Assembly: GCA_040219025.1 (NCBI GenBank)
Contig: JAVJTE010000027.1
Coordinates: 124,001 to 188,000 of the forward strand
Length of the DNA: 64,000 nt
From: HT1-32 sp040219025
GTDB lineage: Bacteria > Pseudomonadota > Alphaproteobacteria > Rhodospirillales > HT1-32
Direction of reading: 5' to 3'
Shown: in pieces, positions 33,432-41,518 of the stretch
Layout of the letters: each line of letters starts with the position of its first letter
Numbering within the stretch: the stretch's first letter is position 1
Translations under genes and position numbers: made by a program
Notes under the pieces: model-generated
The model's input: the letters and a program-made list of their open reading frames with translations, nothing else
The model's database searches: none
What the model was told of the DNA's origin: nothing

Positions 33432-34535
33432 TCAGAAGCTGAGATAGATACCGTTGATCCAGACCCAGCCGTCATTTTCATATTCAGGTGTGCCGACGGC
33501 ACCGCTGGTTGCGGTCAGCTCGACATCTTCCTCGAAGCGGACATAGCTGACGCCGGATTTGAGATCGACGCCATCAGACAGCTTGTAGCTGAAGCCGAGT
33601 TCGGCGGTATCGAACTTCTCCTGCGCACCGGCATCGTTCGGATCACCGGAAGAGACACCGTGATGCATGCCGAGCGAGATACCGTAAGGGCCGGTGACAT
33701 AGGATATGCCGACATTGTAGGCCCAGCCGTTGACGAGATTGTTCGCCGTACCTGCGCGGTTTGAGGAAATCGTGCGGCCATAACCGCCGCCGAGGGTGAA
33801 CCCGGCATAGGACAGGTTGAGGCCGGCGCTGGCGGAGGCGATGTTGTCAAAGCCGGTATCGTCGTTGCCATGCTGGTAGGAGGCGCTGGTACGGACACCG
33901 ACACCGGCGATGGTCGTGTCAATCAGCGCGGTGGCTTCCCAGATGTTGTAGGTGTTCACGGTCTTGCTGGACGGCCCCTTGCCGTCTTCGGCATCGGAGG
34001 CCGGGGTGTAGGAGGCACCGAACTGGAATGCACCGCCCAGTTTCGGCGAGATATAGCTGATCTTCTCATGATCGCCGGAACCGGCGACATCAATGGTGGT
34101 CAGTGCGTTGTTGCCCGACGGATTGGAGACCCAGTAGGTGGCGTTCGATCCGTCAACGCCCATCGGGCCGACTGACGGGGCGTGGGTGGTGATCAGATCA
34201 CCGACACCGTTCTCTGTGCCGAGGATCAGCTTGCCCCAGGTCTTGCTTTCGATCCAGGCGTAGCTTTCGTCGATCTGGTCACCGGCCTGACTGTTGCCTT
34301 CAAGCTGGATGTCAGCACCGATTTCAAGGCCGTTATCGAGGATGGTGGAGCCCTTGAAATGAACTTCCGTGTTGGAAACCAGGTTGACCGTGGTCTGGCC
34401 GTTACGGCTGTCGCTGATGCCGATTTCCTGCCACATATAGCCGGAGACCCCGAGCTTGATCTTTTCTGCGGCCTGCGCCGTGCCGGTGAGGCCGAGGGCA
34501 AGGAGGGCGGTGCTGCCGAGGAGGATTTTCTTCAT
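33432..34535 (-). CDS. Porin (alphaproteobacterial general type)
   Basis: 367 residues. I start at MKKILLGSTALLALGLTGTAQA, a clear signal peptide with AQA cleavage, and GGAG ten bases upstream; the open frame runs 16 codons further. The mature part alternates short beta strands (LGVSGYMWQEIGI, VHFKGSTILDNGLEIGADIQLEG) and ends in WVWINGIYLSF, the aromatic C-terminus recognised by the Bam complex. This is a trimeric beta-barrel porin of the outer membrane. A promoter and a terminator bracket it, so it is monocistronic, next to the Entner-Doudoroff operon. Confidence 0.9.
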   Translation of the reverse strand: MKKILLGSTALLALGLTGTAQAAEKIKLGVSGYMWQEIGISDSRNGQTTVNLVSNTEVHFKGSTILDNGLEIGADIQLEGNSQAGDQIDESYAWIESKTWGKLILGTENGVGDLITTHAPSVGPMGVDGSNATYWVSNPSGNNALTTIDVAGSGDHEKISYISPKLGGAFQFGASYTPASDAEDGKGPSSKTVNTYNIWEATALIDTTIAGVGVRTSASYQHGNDDTGFDNIASASAGLNLSYAGFTLGGGYGRTISSNRAGTANNLVNGWAYNVGISYVTGPYGISLGMHHGVSSGDPNDAGAQEKFDTAELGFSYKLSDGVDLKSGVSYVRFEEDVELTATSGAVGTPEYENDGWVWINGIYLSF

Positions 34536-34593
34536 GGTCATCAGGCTCCGGATCATTTCGGTCTGGGTGAGGAATGTCGCCACCCGTTATCCA

Positions 34594-34623
34594 TGTCTAG
34601 GATTACCGATTCCTTAGCGTCAA
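34594..34623 (-). promoter_or_regulatory. Candidate sigma70 promoter of the porin gene
   Basis: Read on the minus strand: TTGACG, 18 bases, then TAGACA, ending about 58 bases before the porin start. The match to TTGACA/TATAAT is fair. The spacer between porin and eda holds no gene (308 bases). A lone TTATCCACA (DnaA-box-like) lies just upstream at 34637-34645 but without companions. Confidence 0.4.
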
Positions 34624-34843
34624 CGTGATCGCGAAGTTATCCACAAGGTCGTCCGGAGGGTGTGACTCAAAAGACACAATTTTGTCCGGATCTGACCAGA
34701 TATGGGTGATTTTGCGGTGGCGATTGTCTGTATGTTGAGTCACCACGGCAACCTGCGGGAGCAGAAATCGACTGATTTTTCACCGAGTCGCAGCCAGCAA
34801 CGCCCCAAAAATTTCCCCGGTATCTGGCTGTTCCGGCGGTCTG

Positions 34844-35473
34844 TTACCCCAGGCGGATGGCCGCTTCCCGTGCCTTCGCCTCGATCGCGTCCCAGTCGCC
34901 GGCGCGAATGCGGTCGCCGGGGACGACCCAGCTGCCGCCGACGGTGACGACATTCGGCAGGGCCAGATAGTCCGCTGCATTTTCCAGACTGACACCGCCG
35001 GTCGGGCAGAACCGGATGTCGGGCAGCGGCCCGGACATGGCTTTCAGCATGGCCGGGCCACCCGCGGCACCGGCGGGAAAGAATTTCAGCATGTGGTAGC
35101 CGCGTTCCGCCAGCGTCATTGCCTCTGACGGTGTGGCGCAGCCGGGCAGCAGGGGAAGCCCGGGCAGGGCATTGGCGGCATCCAGCAGGGCCGGGCCGGC
35201 GCCGGGACTGACCGCGAAGCGGGCACCGGCGGCGTGACAGGCCGCGAGGTCGGCGGCGTTGCGGATGGTGCCGGCACCGACAACCGCGCCCTCGCATTCT
35301 GCCGCCAGCAGGCGGATTGCCTCGATTGCGACGGGGGTGCGCAGGGTGACCTCCAGTGCGGGCAGCCCGCCGGCAACCAGTGCCCGGCCCAGCGGCAGCG
35401 CATCTTCGATCCGGTCGATGGTGATGACCGGAATGACCGGCGCCAGGCGGCAGATGTCATAGGTGGTGATCAT
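34844..35473 (-). CDS. eda: KDPG aldolase
   Basis: 209 residues. PVITIDRIEDALPLGRALVAGGLPALEVTLRT holds the conserved Glu41, and Lys130 in HMLKFFPA is the Schiff-base lysine. Cleaves 2-keto-3-deoxy-6-phosphogluconate to pyruvate and glyceraldehyde-3-phosphate (and often 4-hydroxy-2-oxoglutarate). It is last in the zwf-pgl-edd-pgi-eda order, separated from pgi by about 100 bases with a palindromic element, so expression may be partly separate. Confidence 0.93.
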   Translation of the reverse strand: MITTYDICRLAPVIPVITIDRIEDALPLGRALVAGGLPALEVTLRTPVAIEAIRLLAAECEGAVVGAGTIRNAADLAACHAAGARFAVSPGAGPALLDAANALPGLPLLPGCATPSEAMTLAERGYHMLKFFPAGAAGGPAMLKAMSGPLPDIRFCPTGGVSLENAADYLALPNVVTVGGSWVVPGDRIRAGDWDAIEAKAREAAIRLG

Positions 35474-35517
35474 GATGTGGCGGCTTTCATAGTGTCGGGC
35501 AGGTGGCTTTTACGGCT

Positions 35518-35542
35518 GGGTCCCGGCCTGCGCCGGGATGAC
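35518..35542. repeat. Palindromic intergenic element
   Basis: TCCCGGCCTGCGCCGGGATGAC between pgi and eda: arms TCCCGGC/GCCGGGA with loop CTGC. Shares the CGGGATGAC theme with the elements at 30.4 and 53.0 kb. Could form an mRNA hairpin that separates pgi from eda expression. Confidence 0.55.
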
Positions 35543-35572
35543 ATGAGTAGATCGCAAGCGGGGTCATTCTTG

Positions 35573-37195
35573 TCATTCCCGAAGGGCGGCCAGCGTGGCC
35601 CGTGTGGCGGGGTCGAGATCGTCCGGGATGTCGTCACCGTTCAGGGCGGGAACCAGCCGTTCGGCCAGCTGCTTGCCAAGTTCGACCCCCCACTGGTCGA
35701 AGGAATTGATGCCCCAGATTGTCCCCTGCACGAAGATCTTATGCTCAAACAGGGCGATCAGCCGGCCGAGGCTGAACGGGTCGAGGCGGTCCTGCAGGAT
35801 CAGGGTCGAGGGCCTGTTGCCGGGGAAGCTGCGATGCGGTGTCAGGCGGGCGGCGTCCAGCTTGTCGTGTTTGCCGGACTGCAGCATGGCCTGTTCCGCT
35901 TCGTCTGCTGTTCGTCCGAAGGCCAGTGCCTGTGCCTGGGCGACGCAGCTGGCCTGCAACAGGGTCTGCTGGCCGGGCAGGCCGTTGCGTGCCTGGCGGT
36001 TGAGGATGAAATCGACGGGGATGATATCGGTGCCCTGATGCAGCAACTGAAAGAACGAATGCTGGGCGTTGGTGCCGGGCTCGCCCCAGATCACCGGCCC
36101 GGTCGCCGTCGCGACCGGCTCACCCCGCCGGGTGACCCGCTTGCCGTTGCTCTCCATATCCAGCTGCTGGACGTAGGCTGCGAAGAATTCGAGGCGCTGG
36201 TCATAGGGGATCAGCGCGACTGTCGGCAGGCCCATCAGATTGCGCCGCCAGATCCCGGCCATGGCCAGCAGCACCGGCAGATTGTTGTCCAGCGGTGCGG
36301 TGCGGAAATGTGCATCCATCGAGGCCGCACCGGCAAGAAACTGCCGGAAGCCCTCTGCGCCGATGGCGATGGCCAGGGGCAGGCCGATGGCCGACCAGAC
36401 GGAATAGCGGCCACCCACCCAGTCGCTGAAACCGAACACCCGGTCTTCCGCTATGCCGAAGTCTTTTGCCGCCGGAATATTGGTCGATACGGCAACGAAA
36501 TGGTCCCCGGCTTCCGGGGTTCCCGCGGCTTCCAGCCAGCGCCGGGCCGCATGGGCATTGGTCATCGTCTCCAGCGTCGTGAAGCTTTTCGAGGCGACGA
36601 TGAACAGGGTTGTCGCAGGCACCACCTGTTTCAGAATATCTGCCAGATGGGTGCCATCCACGTTCGAGGCGAAATGCAGGCGCGGCCCGTCATGGTCCGG
36701 GCTGAGCGCCCGCACCGCCATGGCCGGTCCAAGGTCGGACCCGCCGATGCCGATGTTCACCACATCCGTATAGGCCCGGCCACCGGAAGCGGTAATCCGC
36801 CCTGTACGGATATCTTCGGCAAAGGCGAGGAACCGGTCGCGGGTCGTTACGATACCGGACATGACATCCTGACCATCGACCGAAAAGTCGGCATCGGCGG
36901 GCGCGCGTAACGACATGTGTAGTACGGCACGGTTTTCCGTGCTGTTCAGCGGCTCGCCGGCGAACAGGGCATCGCGTCGTTCTGTGACACCAGCCGCCTG
37001 TGCCAGATCCAGCAAGGCGTCCATCGCCCGGCCGTCAAGGCGCTCGCGTGACAGGTCGATCAGCAGGTCATCGAGCCGCGCCGTCAGCCGGGCCGGACGG
37101 TCCGGATCATCGGCGAACAGATCGCGCAGATGCCGGTCAGCCAGTCGGGTCTGTTCGGCGGTGAGGATGTCCCAGCAGGTCTGAAGATCAGTCAT
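35573..37195 (-). CDS. pgi: Glucose-6-phosphate isomerase
   Basis: 540 residues. VNIGIGGSDLGPAMAVRAL, FIVASKSFTTLETMTNA (phosphate binding), SDWVGGRYSVWSAIGLPLA and IWGINSFDQWGVELGKQLA are PGI signatures. Interconverts glucose-6-phosphate and fructose-6-phosphate in the cytoplasm. Placed in the Entner-Doudoroff operon, it lets triose or fructose carbon be recycled into the zwf entry point, as expected if phosphofructokinase is absent (that absence is not shown here). edd precedes it by 37 bases. Confidence 0.94.
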   Translation of the reverse strand: MTDLQTCWDILTAEQTRLADRHLRDLFADDPDRPARLTARLDDLLIDLSRERLDGRAMDALLDLAQAAGVTERRDALFAGEPLNSTENRAVLHMSLRAPADADFSVDGQDVMSGIVTTRDRFLAFAEDIRTGRITASGGRAYTDVVNIGIGGSDLGPAMAVRALSPDHDGPRLHFASNVDGTHLADILKQVVPATTLFIVASKSFTTLETMTNAHAARRWLEAAGTPEAGDHFVAVSTNIPAAKDFGIAEDRVFGFSDWVGGRYSVWSAIGLPLAIAIGAEGFRQFLAGAASMDAHFRTAPLDNNLPVLLAMAGIWRRNLMGLPTVALIPYDQRLEFFAAYVQQLDMESNGKRVTRRGEPVATATGPVIWGEPGTNAQHSFFQLLHQGTDIIPVDFILNRQARNGLPGQQTLLQASCVAQAQALAFGRTADEAEQAMLQSGKHDKLDAARLTPHRSFPGNRPSTLILQDRLDPFSLGRLIALFEHKIFVQGTIWGINSFDQWGVELGKQLAERLVPALNGDDIPDDLDPATRATLAALRE

Positions 37196-37232
37196 GGTTC
37201 AGCAGCATAAAGATGTTTTGGCGGATGGCATG

Positions 37233-39050
37233 TCAAACCAGCGGCGAGGCCCCGAAATCGGGTGAGCTGACGGCCTGACGGAACAGCCGGAACAGTTCCC
37301 GCCCGGTGCCGAACTCGTTCGCTGTGAGGTCAGCCTCGGCCAGGGGACGGGCGGCAAAGCTGTCCGGATCGACATCGACGGCGATGACACCGTCGCTGGC
37401 GTCGACGGTAATCACATCACCATCACGCAGCCGGGCAATCGGCCCGCCATCCAGCGCCTCCGGGCTGAGATGAATTGCGGCCGGAATTTTGCCGGAGGCA
37501 CCGGACATCCGGCCGTCGGTTACCAGGGCCACCCGCAGCCCCTTGTCCTGGAGGATGCCGAGCAGGGGGGTGAGCGCATGCAGTTCCGGCATGCCATTGG
37601 CCCGGGGGCCCTGAAAGCGGACGACGATGATCACATCTTCTGTCAGCTCACCGGCCTCGAAAGCGGCCTTGACCGAATCCTGATCGTGGAAGACACGGGC
37701 GGGGGCGGTGATCCGGTGGCGGTCTTCGGGGACGGCGGAGACCTTCAGCACCGCAGAGCCCAGATTTCCGGTCAGGCGCTTCAGCCCGCCATTGGCCTGA
37801 AACGGCTCGGCGACGGTGCGCAGGATATCGCGGGAATGGCTTTTGCCCGCGCCGTCACGCCAGCCCAGATTGCCATCGTCATCCAGCATCGGCTCTTTTG
37901 TGTAATGCGCGAGGCCGGTTCCGGCGACGGTCACTGTATCGTCATGCAGCAGACCTTCGTTCAGCAGCTCGCCGATCAGATAACCCAAGCCGCCTGCCGC
38001 ATGGAAGTGGTTCACATCCGCCTTGCCGTTCGGATAGACCCGGGCCAGCAGCGGCGTTGCCTCGGAAATATCGGCGAAGTCTTCCGTCGACAGGATGATT
38101 CCGGCAGCGCGTGCCATCGCCGTCATATGCATGACCAGATTGGTTGAGCCACCGGTGGCATGCAGCCCCACCATGCCGTTGACGAAGGCGCGTTCGTCCA
38201 GCACCTGCCCTGCCGGGGTATAGTCATTGCCTTCTGCCGTAATGGCGAGAGCGCGGCGGGTGGCAGCCTTTGTCAGTGCCTCTCGCAGCGGCGTGCCGGG
38301 ATTGACGAAACTTGCCCCCGGCAGATGCAGCCCCATGAACTCCATCAGCATCTGGTTGGAATTGGCGGTGCCATAGAAGGTACAGGTGCCCGGCCCGTGA
38401 TAGGCCGCCATTTCAGAACGCAGCAGGCCGTCACGGTCGATCTCGCCCTTGGCGAACTTCTCGCGGACTTTCGCCTTCTCGTCATTCGAGATGCCGGATG
38501 TCATCGGCCCGGCCGGAATGAAGACGGCAGGCAGATGCCCGAATGTGGCCGCAGCGATTACCAGTCCCGGCACGATCTTGTCGCAAATACCGAGAAAAAC
38601 AGCGGCATCAAAGGTGTTGTGCGAGAGGGCGACACCCGCGGCCAGCGCGATTACATCGCGGGAGAACAGCGACATCTCCATGCCGGTCTGGCCCTGTGTC
38701 ACCCCGTCGCACATGGCCGGCACACCGCCGGCAACCTGTGCGGTGCCACCGGCCTCGCGGGCGGCGGCGCGGATCAGTTCCGGATAGGTCTCGTAGGGCC
38801 GGTGGGCGGACAGCATGTCATTATAGGCGGTGACGATCCCCAGGTTCAGTGAACGTCCGGCGGCCATCGCCTCCTTGTCCGGCAGCTCAAGGGCGGCCAT
38901 GGCATGCGCCAGATTGCCGCAGGCCAGACCGTTGCGGGCCGGGCCCTGGTCGCGGGCCTGGCCGAGGCGGGCGAGATAGGCGCCGCGCGTTGCCTTGCTG
39001 CGTGCGCGGATGCGTTCGGTTACCTGATGGATCGGGTTTCTGAGGGTCAT
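37233..39050 (-). CDS. edd: Phosphogluconate dehydratase
   Basis: 605 residues, standard length. FLGICDKIVPGLVIAAATFGHLPAVFIPAGPM, GTCTFYGTANSNQMLMEFMGLHLPGASFVNPGTPLR and VALVTDGRMSGASGKIPAAIHLSPEA are the IlvD/Edd signatures with the cysteines for the 4Fe-4S cluster. Dehydrates 6-phosphogluconate to KDPG, the committed step of the Entner-Doudoroff pathway. It follows pgl by about 15 bases within the operon. Confidence 0.95.
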   Translation of the reverse strand: MTLRNPIHQVTERIRARSKATRGAYLARLGQARDQGPARNGLACGNLAHAMAALELPDKEAMAAGRSLNLGIVTAYNDMLSAHRPYETYPELIRAAAREAGGTAQVAGGVPAMCDGVTQGQTGMEMSLFSRDVIALAAGVALSHNTFDAAVFLGICDKIVPGLVIAAATFGHLPAVFIPAGPMTSGISNDEKAKVREKFAKGEIDRDGLLRSEMAAYHGPGTCTFYGTANSNQMLMEFMGLHLPGASFVNPGTPLREALTKAATRRALAITAEGNDYTPAGQVLDERAFVNGMVGLHATGGSTNLVMHMTAMARAAGIILSTEDFADISEATPLLARVYPNGKADVNHFHAAGGLGYLIGELLNEGLLHDDTVTVAGTGLAHYTKEPMLDDDGNLGWRDGAGKSHSRDILRTVAEPFQANGGLKRLTGNLGSAVLKVSAVPEDRHRITAPARVFHDQDSVKAAFEAGELTEDVIIVVRFQGPRANGMPELHALTPLLGILQDKGLRVALVTDGRMSGASGKIPAAIHLSPEALDGGPIARLRDGDVITVDASDGVIAVDVDPDSFAARPLAEADLTANEFGTGRELFRLFRQAVSSPDFGASPLV

Positions 39051-39065
39051 GGGCGGCTCCTTCTG

Positions 39066-39773
39066 TCAGGGCGCGTAATGAATATGCAGGGGTGTCCGGC
39101 CTGTCATCAGGACCCGGACCGGGGCTTCGGACAGGCTGGTCACGGCTTCTGCACGGGCAAAGGCTGCTCGCTTCGCAGTGCCGGCCATCAGCAGATGGCG
39201 GTGGCGGCTTTGTCGCAGGACAGGCCCGGTCAGGGTGATGCGCGGCTCCAGCCCGTCCGGGGGCGTCATCAGTGCCAGTATCTCATCACTCCCCGGCATC
39301 AGGGCCTGTTCCAGTTCCGGTGCACCGGGAAACAGCGAGGCCGTGTGGCAATCCTCACCCAGACCGGCAATGCAGACATCAACGGGCAGGTGCTGGTCGA
39401 GTTCCCCGGCAACCTGCGGAATCATGGCTTCCGGCAACATGTCGGGCCGCCAGAGCGGGATGAACACGGCATGCGACGCTTTTTCCCGCAGCAGCGTCTC
39501 GCGGACCATGCGCGCGTTTGACCGGTCGCTGTCTTCACTCACCAGCCGCTCGTCGGTCAGGGTGATGACGATTTTCGACCAGTCCAGGTCGCAGGCTGAC
39601 AACAGCCGGTGAAAGGGGGCGGGTGTGTTACCACCGGAGACGGCAAGGGTTGCCGTTCCCCGGGCAGCAAGGGCCTCTGACAATTCCCGGGCGACGATTT
39701 CCGTCAGTGCGGTGAACAGGTCATCGCGGCTGTCATGAACATGCCAGAGCGGTTCGGGTGCCTGATCTGTCAT
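39066..39773 (-). CDS. pgl: 6-phosphogluconolactonase
   Basis: 235 residues from MTDQAPEPLWHV; an in-frame GTG eight codons earlier lies inside zwf and is less likely. LAVSGGNTPAPFHRLLSA, ITLTDERLVSEDSDRSNARMVRETL and GLGEDCHTASLFPGAP are SugarP-isomerase-fold phosphogluconolactonase motifs. Hydrolyses 6-phosphogluconolactone made by Zwf. Eight bases separate it from the zwf stop. Confidence 0.92.
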   Translation of the reverse strand: MTDQAPEPLWHVHDSRDDLFTALTEIVARELSEALAARGTATLAVSGGNTPAPFHRLLSACDLDWSKIVITLTDERLVSEDSDRSNARMVRETLLREKASHAVFIPLWRPDMLPEAMIPQVAGELDQHLPVDVCIAGLGEDCHTASLFPGAPELEQALMPGSDEILALMTPPDGLEPRITLTGPVLRQSRHRHLLMAGTAKRAAFARAEAVTSLSEAPVRVLMTGRTPLHIHYAP

Positions 39774-39780
39774 CTTTGTC

Positions 39781-41256
39781 TCAGCCTGAAATTTCACGCC
39801 AGCGGCGACCGTCGCGATGCAGCAGCATCAGGGCATCTTCCGGACCCGACCCGCCGGAATCATAGGCCTGTGGCTTCAGGTTCTGGTCCTCCCATGCCCG
39901 GATTACCGGGTCGGTCCATTGCCAGGCGGCCTCGACCTCGTCACCCCGCATGAACAGGGTCTGGTCACCGCGCACCACATCCATGATCAGCCGTTCATAG
40001 GCATCCGGAATATGAGAGCCGGACGGGCCAAGTGCCTCGGCGAAGGTCATGTCGAGCGGAACCTCGACCAGCCGCATGCCACCCGGTCCCGGTTCCTTGA
40101 TGTTCATCCGCAGCGTGATGCCTTCATCCGGCTGCAGCCGGATGACCAGCGTGTTGCAGGGCAGGCTGTCGCCTTTTCCGCCGAAGATCGAATGGGGGGC
40201 GTCCTTGAAGATGATGGCGATTTCACTCATCCGCGCCCGCAGGCGCTTGCCGGTGCGCAGGTAAAACGGTGTGCCGGACCAGCGCCAGTTCGACACATGG
40301 GCCGTCAGCGCAACAAAGGTTTCCGTCAGGCTGCCGGGCTCGCCCGCATCCTCATGATAGGAGGTCAGGCCGTTGCCGCCGCGATACTGGCCGCGAACGG
40401 TCATCTGCGGCACGTCTTTCGGGGTGATCGGTTCCAGCGCCCGGATCACCTTCAGTTTTTCATCACGCACGGCATCCGGCTCGAACCTTGCCGGTGGCTC
40501 CATTGCGGTCAGGCAGAACAGCTGCATCAGATGATTCTGGATCATGTCACGCATGGCGCCGGACCGGTCGTAATAACTGCCCCGGCCCTCGACACCGATA
40601 TTTTCGGCAACCGTGATCTGTACATGATCGATATGGCGGGAATTCCACAGCGGCTCGAACAGCGCATTGGCGAAGCGGATCGCCATCAGGTTCTGCACCG
40701 TCTCCTTGCCGAGATAATGGTCGATCCGGTAAATGCGGGATTCCTCAAAACAGGTCAGCAGCTGTGCATTCAGGGCGGCGGCGCTGTCGCGGTCATGCCC
40801 GAACGGTTTTTCGACAACAATGCGGCTGTCCGGGGTGGCGATGCCATGTTCAGACAGCTTCATGCTGATGGTGCCGAACAGGCCGGGGCCGACGGACAGA
40901 TAGAAAATCCGGATGCGCCCGTCTGCCTCACCCAGCCGGCTGCGCAGTTCCGCCCAGCCCCCGTCACCGGTTGCATCAACCGCGACATAGCCGAGCAGCG
41001 CGATGAACCGGTTCAGCAGGTCGGGTTTTATTTCCGCAGCAGGCACGTAGGTTTCGATCGCCTCGCGGGCCAGGCTCTGAAAGCCATCGTCGTCGAGGGT
41101 GGAGCGGGCGACACAGACAAGCCGGGCCCCCTCCGGCACCTGTCCGGCGACCAGCCGCCGGTAGAGGGCGGGCAGGATCTTGCGGCGGGCCAGATCACCG
41201 GTTGCGCCAAAGATTACGAGGTCGAACGGGTCAACCGGTATGGTACGAGAAACCAA
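39781..41256 (-). CDS. zwf: Glucose-6-phosphate 1-dehydrogenase
   Basis: 491 residues. FDLVIFGATGDLARRKILPALYRR is the NADP-binding turn, VEKPFGHDRDSA and RIDHYLGKETVQNLMAIRFAN the substrate-binding and catalytic signature. Oxidises glucose-6-phosphate to the lactone with NADP+ and opens the Entner-Doudoroff operon zwf-pgl-edd-pgi-eda. A 14-base perfect palindrome about 80 bases upstream may be the operator. Confidence 0.95.
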   Translation of the reverse strand: MVSRTIPVDPFDLVIFGATGDLARRKILPALYRRLVAGQVPEGARLVCVARSTLDDDGFQSLAREAIETYVPAAEIKPDLLNRFIALLGYVAVDATGDGGWAELRSRLGEADGRIRIFYLSVGPGLFGTISMKLSEHGIATPDSRIVVEKPFGHDRDSAAALNAQLLTCFEESRIYRIDHYLGKETVQNLMAIRFANALFEPLWNSRHIDHVQITVAENIGVEGRGSYYDRSGAMRDMIQNHLMQLFCLTAMEPPARFEPDAVRDEKLKVIRALEPITPKDVPQMTVRGQYRGGNGLTSYHEDAGEPGSLTETFVALTAHVSNWRWSGTPFYLRTGKRLRARMSEIAIIFKDAPHSIFGGKGDSLPCNTLVIRLQPDEGITLRMNIKEPGPGGMRLVEVPLDMTFAEALGPSGSHIPDAYERLIMDVVRGDQTLFMRGDEVEAAWQWTDPVIRAWEDQNLKPQAYDSGGSGPEDALMLLHRDGRRWREISG

Positions 41257-41335
41257 GTCAGTCTCCGGAATCTGGGTTCAGGTAAGCGGGACGAAGCGGT
41301 ATTTCAGTGTCGGGCTATCAACATGGCGGGTTAAA

Positions 41336-41349
41336 TAATGTATACATTA
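41336..41349. promoter_or_regulatory. Perfect palindrome upstream of zwf, candidate operator
   Basis: TAATGTATACATTA is a 14-base perfect palindrome in the 262-base divergent spacer between zwf and the first fumarase gene. The TGTATACA core is typical of operators for GntR regulators of the FCD class. It differs from the HexR consensus (TGTAATTAAATTACA-like) that controls Entner-Doudoroff genes in other proteobacteria. The position fits control of zwf or of the fumarase. Confidence 0.5.
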
Positions 41350-41518
41350 ACCACTGTCGTCTCAAGGCTTTCATATTCTTCATGTGGTGTGTGACAGCAT
41401 AACAGCAACCATATCAACATTGTGTGAAAGTCCCGCTTGTTCAGGATGCTGGTATGATCGCGGCCTGTCCGGATAATGCGGCAACAGCTTCTGCAGAAAA
41501 CCATCAGGGAGACCCGTC

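Noticed and set aside
34637..34645. TTATCCACA as a possible DnaA box or origin
   Set aside because: Only a single box here and another at 61562; no cluster, no dnaA/dnaN or parAB nearby.
35234..36910. A 558-codon open frame on the plus strand
   Set aside because: Antisense to eda and pgi, with composition typical of mirror-frame reading through GC-rich genes. The opposite strand encodes clear enzymes.
39817..41334. A 505-codon open frame on the plus strand
   Set aside because: Antisense to zwf, whose signatures are unambiguous.
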